Source: Labilithrix luteola
Lineage (GTDB): Bacteria > Myxococcota_A > Polyangia > Polyangiales > Polyangiaceae
Assembly (NCBI GenBank): GCA_026225435.1
Contig: JAMFST010001463.1
Location: forward strand, 1-11,524
Length of the DNA: 11,524 bases
Reading direction: 5' to 3'
Shown: piece after piece, positions 5,547 to 11,524 of the stretch
Numbering within the stretch: position 1 is the first letter of the stretch
Layout: the number at the start of each line of letters is the position of its first letter
Position numbers and translations under genes: made by a program
The notes under the pieces: generated by a model
Database searches by the model: none
What the model saw: the letters and a program-made list of their open reading frames with translations, nothing else
What the model was told of the DNA's origin: nothing

Positions 5547-7577
5547 ATGGCTCCCCCGCCCCGGCCCTGGACGGTCGCTCACTTCGTCTTCCTCTTTGCC
5601 GCTACCTTCTTCGCCTTCGCGGCGGCCTGCTCGACGAGCAGCAACGACGGCGGAGGTGCCCTCTTGCCCGACGGCGGGCACTCGCTGCCCGACCACTGCA
5701 CCGATGGACAAAAGGACGACGGCGAGTCCGACGTCGACTGCGGGGGGAGCTGCGCGGGCTGTACGGGGAACCGGACCTGCAGCAGCGGCAGCGACTGCTC
5801 GAGCACGGTCTGCACCGTCGGCCTGTGCACCTACCCGTCCGACACCGACGGCATCAAGAACGGCAGCGAGACCGACGTGGACTGCGGGGGGGACAGCTCG
5901 AACCCGCGCTGCGCCAGCGGCAAGACGTGCCTGGGGAACAGCGACTGCCAGAGCCTGATCTGCGGCACGAACAAGACCTGCTCGGCCGCTTCGCCCACCG
6001 ACGGCGTGAAGAACGGCGGCGAGACCGACGTGGACTGCGGCGGTGGCGCCCCGGTCACGCCGGTGGTGGTCGATGCGGGCTCACCGACGGACGCCGGCGG
6101 CGTGGACGCGAGCATCCAGCCGAAGCTCATCGTCGTCGCCGCCATCACCGACGGTGGCGCCAGCACGGTGCCGTCCGACGGTGCGCCTGCCTGCGGTCAA
6201 GGCAAGAGCTGCCTCGTCGACAGCGACTGCCAGTCCGTCGCCTGCTCGCCGACGGCCAAGACCTGCGTCCCGGCCAGCGCGACGGACGGTTTCAAGGACG
6301 GCAGCGAGACGGACGTCGACTGCGGCGGTAACGGCGGCGCGCCCGCGTGCCCCAGCGGCGACATGTGCCTCGTGGCCAGCGATTGCCTCAGCGTCGTCTG
6401 CACCAAGGACGTGTGCGCGGTGGCGACCTCGTCGGACGGCGTGAAGAACGAGGGGGAGTCGGACGTCGACTGCGGCGGCCCCAACGCCCCCAGCTGCCCC
6501 GCCGGGAAGGTGTGCACCCAGCACTCCGACTGCTCGAGCGACGGCTGCGACGACAGCGGGCACTGCGCGCTCGCCCCCAGCTGCACCCAGGCGCACGGCG
6601 GCTACTCCTGCGGCGCGGGCGAGACCGGCGATCCGAACGCGGTCCACGAGAGCTGCTGCACCGCTCTTCCGGTCACCGGCTACCCGAGCGGCACCTTGCT
6701 CCTCGACAAGTACGTCATCACCGCCGGGCGCATGCGGCAGTTCATCGACCGCAACAACGGCCACGTGCGCGCCTGGATCCAGGCGCACTACCCGCCGGGC
6801 TGGGACACCACCTGGGACGGCTGGCTCCCCGGCGGCTACAGCGACGGCGACGGCGACGCGAACGCGACCGGCAACGGCGTGTACACCAACCTCGGGCCGA
6901 TCAACTACGGCACGTTCGGCGGCGGCAACGAGGGTTGCTTCGTCACCGGGCCGGGCGCGCGCAGCTTCCGCCTGCCGGACGCGATCAACGCGACCTTCTC
7001 CAACGACACCCAGCAGTACACGCAGGACGTCGAGGACGAGAAGGCGCAGAACTGCGTGACCGCGATGATGCTCATGGCCTTCTGCGCCTGGGACGGCGGG
7101 CGCCTGGCGAGCAACGCGGAGCTCGAGTACGCGTGGTTCGGGGGCAACTCCGGCAACACGTATCCCTGGGGCGCCTCGCCGGTGCCCGGGGGCTACGCCA
7201 GCCCCTACGGAGACCAGCTGAGCGCCCAGGCGCAAGGCTCGGGCGTGATCATCCCGGCCGGCGGCGACGTCACCTACGCGGCCTACTCGTACAATTACTG
7301 GAACCCGACCGAGCTCGCGGCCAACGACCAGACCGTCTACATCCCCGCGCCGGGTCGCTTCACCAAGAACATCGGGCCGTTCGGGCACATGGACCTGGCC
7401 GGCATCGGGATGGAGATCACCTCGACGCTGAGCGGCGCCGCCGGACAGAGCCCGTTGACCCGCATCTCGACCTGGTCACGCGCGGGGTCATGGGAAGGGC
7501 ACGGGGTCGGGCAGCTGATCTACGCCTTCCCCATGAGCAACAAGTACCTCGCCGCGACGGGCCGCTGCGCTCGATGA
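5547..7577 (+). CDS. Cys-rich repeat lipoprotein with C-terminal FGE/SUMF1-like domain
   Basis: 676 residues from MAPPPRPW. A long hydrophobic signal ends in lipobox FAAAC (C28), followed by an Asp/Gly-rich linker. Residues about 53-346 hold five Cys-rich units of about 50 residues, each reading (T/S)DG-x-K(N/D)-x-x-E(T/S)DVDCGG ... C-x-x-G-x-x-C ... DC-x-S-x-x-C ... C, typical of myxobacterial surface proteins. The third unit carries a roughly 44-residue Cys-free insertion. From about residue 376 comes a formylglycine-generating-enzyme/sulfatase-modifying-factor-like (C-type-lectin-fold) domain: LLLDKYVITAGRMRQFI, FCAWDGGRLASNAELEYAW (near 511), YPWG (near 538), and the terminal TGRCAR resembling GFRCA. 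The CxxxxC catalytic pair of true FGE is absent, so a binding rather than formylglycine-forming role is likely. Location is probably the outer membrane or cell surface. The 5547 start is chosen because it gives a clean signal peptide; the frame is open upstream. Confidence 0.85.
   Translation: MAPPPRPWTVAHFVFLFAATFFAFAAACSTSSNDGGGALLPDGGHSLPDHCTDGQKDDGESDVDCGGSCAGCTGNRTCSSGSDCSSTVCTVGLCTYPSDTDGIKNGSETDVDCGGDSSNPRCASGKTCLGNSDCQSLICGTNKTCSAASPTDGVKNGGETDVDCGGGAPVTPVVVDAGSPTDAGGVDASIQPKLIVVAAITDGGASTVPSDGAPACGQGKSCLVDSDCQSVACSPTAKTCVPASATDGFKDGSETDVDCGGNGGAPACPSGDMCLVASDCLSVVCTKDVCAVATSSDGVKNEGESDVDCGGPNAPSCPAGKVCTQHSDCSSDGCDDSGHCALAPSCTQAHGGYSCGAGETGDPNAVHESCCTALPVTGYPSGTLLLDKYVITAGRMRQFIDRNNGHVRAWIQAHYPPGWDTTWDGWLPGGYSDGDGDANATGNGVYTNLGPINYGTFGGGNEGCFVTGPGARSFRLPDAINATFSNDTQQYTQDVEDEKAQNCVTAMMLMAFCAWDGGRLASNAELEYAWFGGNSGNTYPWGASPVPGGYASPYGDQLSAQAQGSGVIIPAGGDVTYAAYSYNYWNPTELAANDQTVYIPAPGRFTKNIGPFGHMDLAGIGMEITSTLSGAAGQSPLTRISTWSRAGSWEGHGVGQLIYAFPMSNKYLAATGRCAR
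5703..6585 (+). repeat. five tandem Cys-rich coding repeats (units start near 5703, 5847, 6000, 6285, 6435)
   Basis: Each unit starts GAyGGnnTnAAG-like and contains a well-conserved GACGTsGACTGCGG core, encoding DVDCGG. Unit lengths are 144, 153, 285 and 150 bp, then the last. The third is longer by about 132 bp because of an Asp/Ala/Gly-rich insertion (about 6051-6185). Confidence 0.85.
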
Positions 7578-7586
7578 CGGGCAGGT

Positions 7587-7601
7587 GGGAGCTGCGCTCC
7601 C
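7587..7601 (+). terminator. GC-rich hairpin downstream of the FGE-like lipoprotein gene
   Basis: GGGAGC-TGC-GCTCCC is a perfect 6-bp stem with a 3-nt loop, beginning 9 nt after the stop at 7577. It has no following T tract, so it is only a candidate terminator. It ends 19 nt before the possible hslO -10. Confidence 0.35.
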
Positions 7602-7620
7602 CTCACGCGCGAGGTCGTGC

Positions 7621-7626
7621 TACGAA
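7621..7626 (+). promoter_or_regulatory. possible -10 element of a leaderless hslO start
   Basis: TACGAA, preceded by TGC (extended -10 style), ends 6 nt before the ATG at 7633, so transcription would begin at or next to the start codon. No -35 is seen, and only a weak AGG could act as a ribosome site. Confidence 0.3.
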
Positions 7627-7632
7627 CAGGCG

Positions 7633-8550
7633 ATGACCGAGGTGAGCCCTCGCCCCGCCGGCCCGCCCGGTGACCGGATCCTGCGCGCCATCACCGATGA
7701 TGGCGCGTTTCGCGTGATCACCCTCTCGTCCACCGAGTCGGTGAACGCGGCGATCGCCAAGCAGAGGGATCACGGCGCCCAGGGGCAGCTGGCGCACCTG
7801 TTCGCCGACCTGCTGACCGCCGCGGTGCTCGTCCGCGAGAGCATGTCGCCGGACCTGCGGGTCCAGGTCATCCTCCAGTCGGCCGATCACAAGTCGCGCA
7901 TCGTCGTCGACGCGCAGCCGGACGGGAGCTGCCGCGGCGTGCTCCTTCTGCCGACGCCTCCCGCGGGCGTGCTCGACCCGCCGGCTCCGTCGCCGGACGT
8001 GTTCACCTCCGACGGCGCGCTCCTCCAGGTCGCGCGCACGTTGCAGACGGGCGCCATCCAGCAAGGCGTGGTCTCGGCCGGCGGCGGCGTGTCCGAGGCG
8101 CTCATGCAGTACATGCAGCAGTCCGAGCAGGTCGTCACCATGTGCGCCGTCGGCAGCCTGATGAAGGACGGCGTGGTCACCTCCGCGGGCGGCTACCTCG
8201 TGCAGCTGTTGCCGGAGGTGGTCGAGGGGCCGCTGATGGTGATGACCGAGCGCCTCAAGGACTTCACCAGCATGGACGGCCTGCTCGCCAAGGGCGCAGC
8301 CGAGCCGGAGACGCTGATGAAGGAGCTGCTCTACGGCATGGCCTACACCAAGGTCGCCGAGCGCGACGACCTCCGCTTCGCCTGCACCTGCAGCCCCACG
8401 CGGGTCGCCGCCACGCTCGCCACGCTCCCCAAGTCGGACATCGAGGACCTGCTGCGCGACGGCCGCCTCCTCGACATCGAGTGCGACTACTGCCACACCC
8501 GCTATGAGTTCCCGCCCGAGCAGCTCCGCGGAATGCTCGAGAAAAATTGA
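7633..8550 (+). CDS. hslO: Hsp33 redox-regulated holdase chaperone
   Basis: 305 residues, a normal length for Hsp33. The N-terminal core (RILRAITDDGAFRVI, residues 15-29; HLFADLLTAAVLVRESM, 55-71; substrate-binding VVSAGGGVSEALMQYMQQSEQV, 146-167) is followed by the redox switch with all four zinc cysteines: CTC at 251-253 and CDYC at 284-287, spaced as in the family. Under oxidative stress with heat or bleach, zinc is lost, disulfides form, and the protein binds unfolding proteins in the cytoplasm. It is monocistronic by layout: 55 bp after the lipoprotein gene and convergent with the Fur-family gene. The ATG at 7633 is favoured over an upstream in-frame ATG at 7585, because the domain begins about residue 13 and the stretch between holds a hairpin. 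Confidence 0.95.
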   Translation: MTEVSPRPAGPPGDRILRAITDDGAFRVITLSSTESVNAAIAKQRDHGAQGQLAHLFADLLTAAVLVRESMSPDLRVQVILQSADHKSRIVVDAQPDGSCRGVLLLPTPPAGVLDPPAPSPDVFTSDGALLQVARTLQTGAIQQGVVSAGGGVSEALMQYMQQSEQVVTMCAVGSLMKDGVVTSAGGYLVQLLPEVVEGPLMVMTERLKDFTSMDGLLAKGAAEPETLMKELLYGMAYTKVAERDDLRFACTCSPTRVAATLATLPKSDIEDLLRDGRLLDIECDYCHTRYEFPPEQLRGMLEKN

Positions 8551-8558
8551 GCGCGCGT

Positions 8559-8688
8559 TGGCGGACGTCGAGAAACCGTCGAGAGCGCCCGAAAGCTCGG
8601 AAGGGCGAGGGAGCCGTACTTATGTACGGGATGGACCGACCCCGACCGACGATTTCGGGTGCTCTCGGCGGTTTATCGGCGCCCGCTA
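8559..8688. repeat. large nested inverted repeat filling the hslO / fur-family gap
   Basis: Arms 8559-8594 and 8653-8688 pair over 36 positions: 30 Watson-Crick, four G-T (8560/8687, 8568/8679, 8579/8668, 8587/8660) and two mismatches (8565/8682, 8572/8675). The innermost 17 or so positions contain AGAGCGCCCGAAA against its near-complement. Inside the 58-nt loop is a perfect second hairpin, CCGTAC-TTAT-GTACGG (8614-8629). The right arm touches the stop codon of the Fur-family gene, and the left arm begins 9 nt after the hslO stop. There is no T tract on either strand, so it is not a classical terminator. It could be a structured 3' UTR, a bidirectional termination/RNA-stability element or a small REP/MITE-like element. 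Confidence 0.75.
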
Positions 8689-9156
8689 CTCACAGGTGTC
8701 GCAGATCCCGCGGATCTGCACCGTGACGTTCTTCGCCATGGCGGCGCGCGGGACCTTGCCGCCGACGACCTTGACCGACGCTTCCGGCAGGCACGACACC
8801 TCGCCACACTCGGTGCAGACGAAGTGCGGGTGCTCACCCGGGTGGCCGGCGCTTCTCGCGCGTTTCAGCTCGAAGCGCCAGACGTGGTCGCCCAGATCGG
8901 TGCGCGTCACCAGCCCGGCCTCGGCCAGATCGGTGAGGTTCCGGTACAAAGTTACACGGTCGTAGCCCTCGCCGCCGAGCGCGTCGATCAGCTCGGCGTG
9001 GCTGCTGGGAACGGCGCTCTGCAAGAGGAAGCGCAGGACCGCGATGCGCGCTCCGGTGGCGCGCAGGCCGGCGTCACGCAGGATGCGCTGGAGATCCGCC
9101 GCCGTCGGAGGGGAAACTCGCTCGGCCTTTGCCGCAACATTCGTTCGTCCCGCCAT
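8686..9156 (-). CDS. Fur/Zur/PerR-family metal-responsive regulator
   Basis: 156 residues. The winged-helix DNA-binding part (residues about 18-95) has GLRATGARIAVLRFL (30-44) and the recognition-helix region YDRVTLYRNLTDLAEAGLV (65-83). The dimerisation/metal part has HPHFVCTEC (109-117) with a CxxC, an extra C122 in EVSCLPE, and a C-terminal CDTC (152-155). The two CxxC pairs make the structural zinc site of Fur-family repressors; H109 and H111 are likely regulatory metal ligands. Which metal (Fe, Zn, Mn/peroxide) cannot be decided from motifs. The start at 9156 is chosen because AAGGAGGA (9167-9174) precedes it by 10 nt; the in-frame ATG at 9186 lacks such a site and overlaps a possible -10. 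It lies 48 bp after the lipoprotein gene on the same strand, so it is probably co-transcribed with the TonB-receptor operon. Confidence 0.93.
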   Translation of the reverse strand: MAGRTNVAAKAERVSPPTAADLQRILRDAGLRATGARIAVLRFLLQSAVPSSHAELIDALGGEGYDRVTLYRNLTDLAEAGLVTRTDLGDHVWRFELKRARSAGHPGEHPHFVCTECGEVSCLPEASVKVVGGKVPRAAMAKNVTVQIRGICDTCE

Positions 9157-9204
9157 GGCGTCGCCGTCCTCCTTGCTTGGCAGCATACCACACGCGTGGG
9201 TCGC
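9157..9204 (-). promoter_or_regulatory. 48-bp gap before the Fur-family gene: strong RBS, possible internal promoter/operator
   Basis: The gap holds AAGGAGGA (9167-9174), the best Shine-Dalgarno in the window. Above it are TATGCT (9182-9187, within TGGTATGCT, an extended -10 shape) and the 8-bp palindrome CACGCGTG (9191-9198). A secondary promoter with an operator for autoregulation is possible. No -35 is evident. Confidence 0.3.
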
Positions 9205-10527
9205 TCAGGTCCCGCCGGGCGCCGGGTACTGGCGCGCGACGAAGCACAACCCTTGCGAGTTGAGGTGCCCCTGCGTCGACTGCGTGTAGCGGATGTAGTC
9301 GAAGTAATCGCGCAACGCCTGGGACGGGTTCGTCGCGGCCGGGTTCACCGGCACGGACAGCGGGTCGAAGTTCATCTGCCCGGCGCCGGCGGGCGTGTAC
9401 GCCGCGCCTGCGCAGTCGCGCCAGGGGATCGCCTTGCCGTTCTTGTCGGTGAAGCTGAGAAAGCTCAGCCCCTTCAGGTCCTCGGTGTGCGCCTCGGGCG
9501 TGGTCGTGGCCCCGATGTACTGCCCGGCGATCTGGTCCCAGTGCAGCGGCGAGTTCTCGGCGAAGCTCTCCCAGAACGGGTGATCCATGTGGATGGTCAC
9601 CTGCGCCTGGATGCTGCCGGTGTCGAGCACCTGCACGCCGCGCGGGTGGTCCTCGCTGCTCAGCCCGGTCTGGTTCTGGAAGTCCGTCCCGTTCTGGCAG
9701 TTGACGTAGTTGGTCGGCGTGCTGAACCCGAGGCGGAAGTCGATCGTCGGCGGCAGCTGGGTGAAGTCGTAGCCCGCGCCGCCATCGGCGGTGGTCTCGC
9801 CCGGCACCGTGGTCTGCGTGCACGAGGTGCCGGCGAACGTCGCCGTGCCGACGTAGAGCACGCTGTAGCCGTTGGCGACCATGAACGCGTAGTCGTCCGA
9901 CTGGCTCGAATCGAGGTTCACGTTGATGGCGTCGTAGTCCGCGGGCGCGGCGACGGTGCTGAAGCCGAAGCCGTAGGTCAGCGTGGAGTCGAACGACGAG
10001 CCGTCGTCCTGCCTGGCGATGGCGGTGATGGCCGTCGCTTCCTCGCCGCCGCCCCCCTTGCCGGCGATGACTCCCCCCTTGTGCAGGTCGGCGACCCACG
10101 GCCCGTCGGCATGCGCCGCGACCGATCCGTGCTGCGACTGATCGCTCGGCACCACGTTGGGGTCGTTCCAGATCTCGATGTGATCGAAGACGGTGATGTA
10201 CGCGGTGAGCGTGAAGCTCCAGCCGTCGACCATGTACGTGTCGTTGGCCGGATCGTCCGGCGGGAACTTGAAACCGGAGAGGGCCAGCGTCTCGCCCGAG
10301 GCGGTGACGAGGATCCCGCCGGCGCCGGGATCGGCCGGCGCGGTGAAGCCCTTGAGCGTCAGTCCAGCGTCGCTGGTGATGACGCCCGCCGGGGTACTCC
10401 CGATGATGCTCGCGTCACCGACGCCGGTGGGATGGACGCCCAGCGCCGCGTCGTCGTCGTCGGAGTTGCACGCGACCGCGATGCTGGCACCCGCGATGGC
10501 GAAGGCGAGGAAGACGAGAGAACGCAT
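9205..10527 (-). CDS. uncharacterised lipoprotein, second of the TonB-receptor operon
   Basis: 440 residues with a lipoprotein signal (MRSLVFLAFAIAGASIAVAC, C20) followed by NSDDDD. I do not recognise a named domain. What can be seen is a beta-rich protein with DGWSFTLTAYITVFDHIEIW (101-120) and GPWVADLHKGG (142-152), then FRLGFSTPTNYVNCQ (264-278). A His-rich segment follows, IHMDHPFWE and PLHWD (312-330), and LRDYFDYIRYTQ (405-416). Histidines cluster in 133-149 and 294-329 and could bind metal; this is inference only. Cysteines C236, C277, C372 and C428 could form disulfides outside the cytoplasm. It starts 3 nt after the upstream lipoprotein stop, with no good Shine-Dalgarno, so it probably depends on translational coupling. 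By context it is a surface or periplasmic partner of the TonB receptor. Confidence 0.8.
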   Translation of the reverse strand: MRSLVFLAFAIAGASIAVACNSDDDDAALGVHPTGVGDASIIGSTPAGVITSDAGLTLKGFTAPADPGAGGILVTASGETLALSGFKFPPDDPANDTYMVDGWSFTLTAYITVFDHIEIWNDPNVVPSDQSQHGSVAAHADGPWVADLHKGGVIAGKGGGGEEATAITAIARQDDGSSFDSTLTYGFGFSTVAAPADYDAINVNLDSSQSDDYAFMVANGYSVLYVGTATFAGTSCTQTTVPGETTADGGAGYDFTQLPPTIDFRLGFSTPTNYVNCQNGTDFQNQTGLSSEDHPRGVQVLDTGSIQAQVTIHMDHPFWESFAENSPLHWDQIAGQYIGATTTPEAHTEDLKGLSFLSFTDKNGKAIPWRDCAGAAYTPAGAGQMNFDPLSVPVNPAATNPSQALRDYFDYIRYTQSTQGHLNSQGLCFVARQYPAPGGT

Positions 10528-10530
10528 GGC

Positions 10531-11373
10531 TCAGTTGCTCGCGACGGACGGGACGAACGAGAACGAATACGCGCTCGCACCTGACGGCAGCACGCCCGTG
10601 AGGATGCCGGTGAAGAGGTTGCGCCCGGCGGCCTCTCCCACGGTGCCGGACGAGTCGCTGTCGGGGATGACGTAGCGACCAGGCGTCACCGGATCGGGAT
10701 CGAGCGAGCTGAAGTCGACCGAGTTGAACCAGCCGCGCGGGTCCATGCGGACCACCAGGTCCTGGTCGTTCTCGGTGGAGAACGGCGGGGTGGTCACGGT
10801 GATGATGCGCCGCTTGCAGATGGGGTTCAGCCCGGGCAGCGCGGCGTTGGTCACCGGCTTGAGCCGGTTGGAGCCGATGCTCACGCTGGCGCTGAAGGGG
10901 TAGATCTCGTTCGCCTTCTCGGCGGTCCCCTCGATCTCGATGACGGCGGTGTCGTCGGTGGCGTTGATGTCGCCGTTGGTCAGCCAGATCTCGGCGGTGG
11001 TCACGGTGGCAGCCGTGCCATCACCGGTGACGGTGAACTCCTGCGGGGTCGGGTTGAGCAGATCGAGGTTGCCGGCGCCGGGCACCTCGCCGACGTAGAG
11101 CCCGGGCTCGACGCAGCTGGTGTTGGCGGAGTCACCGCCGGAGACCGCGGTGGTCAGGTAGAGGGCGCCGACGTGCGCGCTCACCCGGGTCAGGGTGACG
11201 TCGAAGCCGAGCGGCGAGGCGAAGCTGAGCGAGCCGGCCGCGTCGGTGGGGCCCGCGCCGTACGGGAGGAAGTCGACGATGGCGCTGCCGGTGTCGGTGC
11301 GGCAACCCGCAACGGCGAGGCCGCCGGCGACCAGCGCAGCGAGGACGAACGGCCGCTTCATGCCCCGCCTCAT
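10531..11373 (-). CDS. uncharacterised lipoprotein, first after the TonB receptor
   Basis: 280 residues with a lipoprotein signal and lipobox VAGC (C24). The mature part is beta-rich: SLSFASPLGFDVTLTRVSAHVGALYL (48-73), TAEIWLTNGDINA (126-138), and ICKRRIITV (185-193) followed by DLVVRMDPRGWFNSVDFSSL (205-224). C87 and C186 may pair. No named family is recognised, but the order of a GALYL strand, an IEIEGTA strand and a DPRxWFxxVDF motif looks like one conserved domain. The ATG overlaps the TonB-receptor stop (ATGA) and has GGGAGGG five nt upstream, which favours this start over the internal ATG at 11361. Context suggests a periplasmic or surface accessory to the receptor. Confidence 0.8.
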   Translation of the reverse strand: MRRGMKRPFVLAALVAGGLAVAGCRTDTGSAIVDFLPYGAGPTDAAGSLSFASPLGFDVTLTRVSAHVGALYLTTAVSGGDSANTSCVEPGLYVGEVPGAGNLDLLNPTPQEFTVTGDGTAATVTTAEIWLTNGDINATDDTAVIEIEGTAEKANEIYPFSASVSIGSNRLKPVTNAALPGLNPICKRRIITVTTPPFSTENDQDLVVRMDPRGWFNSVDFSSLDPDPVTPGRYVIPDSDSSGTVGEAAGRNLFTGILTGVLPSGASAYSFSFVPSVASN

Positions 11374-11524
11374 GACGGCCCTCCCAGCGTGCAGGCGACG
11401 GTGAAGAAGATCTCGCGCGGCGCGCCGGCGGTGAACACGCGCTCGGGCGCCAGCGTCGGCTGCGCCTGGCTGTGGAAGTCGGAGACGTAGTTGTACTCGC
11501 CGAGGCGGTACTTCACCCCGAACA
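11370..11524 (-). CDS. TonB-dependent outer-membrane receptor, C-terminal 51 residues (cut by window edge)
   Basis: The minus-strand frame is open from the right edge to TGA at 11370-11372. The fragment has alternating aromatic/polar strands: FGVKYRLGEYNYVSDF, a loop, PERVFTAGAPREIFFTV, then ACTLGGPS. PER-x-F-x-x-GAPR-x-x-F-x-V is the usual last-strand pattern of TonB-dependent receptors, ending the 22-strand barrel with an aromatic-rich strand. The protein normally ends a few residues after that strand, as here. Such receptors import siderophores, vitamin B12, metal complexes or oligosaccharides with energy from TonB-ExbBD. The ligand cannot be judged from this piece. It is followed without a gap by the 280-residue lipoprotein gene. 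Confidence 0.7.
   Translation of the reverse strand, partial: FGVKYRLGEYNYVSDFHSQAQPTLAPERVFTAGAPREIFFTVACTLGGPS

Noticed and set aside
5703..6585. Tandem repeats as a CRISPR-like array
   Set aside because: Repeat units are coding, of unequal length, and encode regularly spaced cysteines. There are no constant short repeats with unique spacers and no cas genes.
6081..7388. Minus-strand 435-codon open frame opposite the Cys-rich lipoprotein
   Set aside because: Val/Ala/Arg-rich shadow without any motif. The plus strand has a lipobox, repeats and an FGE-like domain in the same stretch.
6675..7577. True formylglycine-generating enzyme
   Set aside because: The paired catalytic cysteines near the C-terminus are missing, and no sulfatase gene lies in the window.
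9157..9186. Longer Fur-family start at 9186
   Set aside because: The ATG at 9156 has a strong AAGGAGGA ten nt upstream, and that site would lie inside the coding region if 9186 were used.
8659..10584. Long plus-strand open frames opposite the Fur-family and lipoprotein genes
   Set aside because: Compositionally Arg/Val/Gly/His-rich antisense shadows, common in high-GC genomes. The minus-strand genes have signal peptides, family motifs and coupled starts.

Overview
This 11.5-kb window is very GC-rich chromosomal DNA, strongly GC-biased at third codon positions. It carries twelve protein genes, two of them cut by the window edges. I see no RNA genes, phage, IS elements or CRISPR. The content suggests a Myxococcota (Polyangia-like) bacterium. 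Reasons are several lipoproteins with Asp/Ala/Gly-rich leaders, a Cys-rich 'NGxETDVDCGG' repeat protein, a TonB-receptor/lipoprotein operon with a Fur-family gene behind it, and a SET-domain protein with a lysine-rich tail. The assignment rests on gene style only, since no rRNA or marker phylogeny is available.

Left part (1-5395), surface carbohydrate and envelope genes. On the minus strand, a lipoprotein glycoside hydrolase (GH5-like, 639-2207) is followed by a flavin amine-oxidase-like gene that runs off the left edge (1-596). Divergent from the hydrolase, only 26 bp away, a GT2 glycosyltransferase (2234-2986) overlaps a DUF2304-type small membrane protein (2983-3444) by 4 bp. Facing them on the minus strand is a two-gene operon: a SET-domain protein with a histone-H1-like tail (4814-5395) and a polytopic GT-C-like membrane protein (3369-4817), also overlapping by 4 bp. 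The 3' ends of the DUF2304 and GT-C genes overlap antisense by 76 bp. A tandem repeat with a hairpin lies just beyond the GT-C stop. A GT2, its DUF2304 partner and a GT-C protein together suggest lipid-linked sugar transfer at the cell envelope.

Middle (5547-8550): a 676-aa lipoprotein with five Cys-rich repeats and a C-terminal FGE/SUMF1-like domain that lacks the catalytic cysteine pair, then the redox chaperone Hsp33 (hslO). The convergent gap between hslO and the Fur-family gene is filled by a large nested inverted repeat (8559-8688).

Right part (8686-11524), all minus strand: the C-terminus of a TonB-dependent receptor, two uncharacterised lipoproteins, and a Fur/Zur-family regulator. 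The first three genes are coupled by overlap or a 3-nt gap, and the regulator follows after 48 nt. I read this as a candidate outer-membrane metal or metal-chelate uptake operon with its own regulator. That reading is inference.

Several genes that head transcription units have a TA-rich -10-like hexamer 6-11 nt before the start codon and no Shine-Dalgarno, whereas genes inside operons have clear GGAGG-type sites. This hints at leaderless transcripts.
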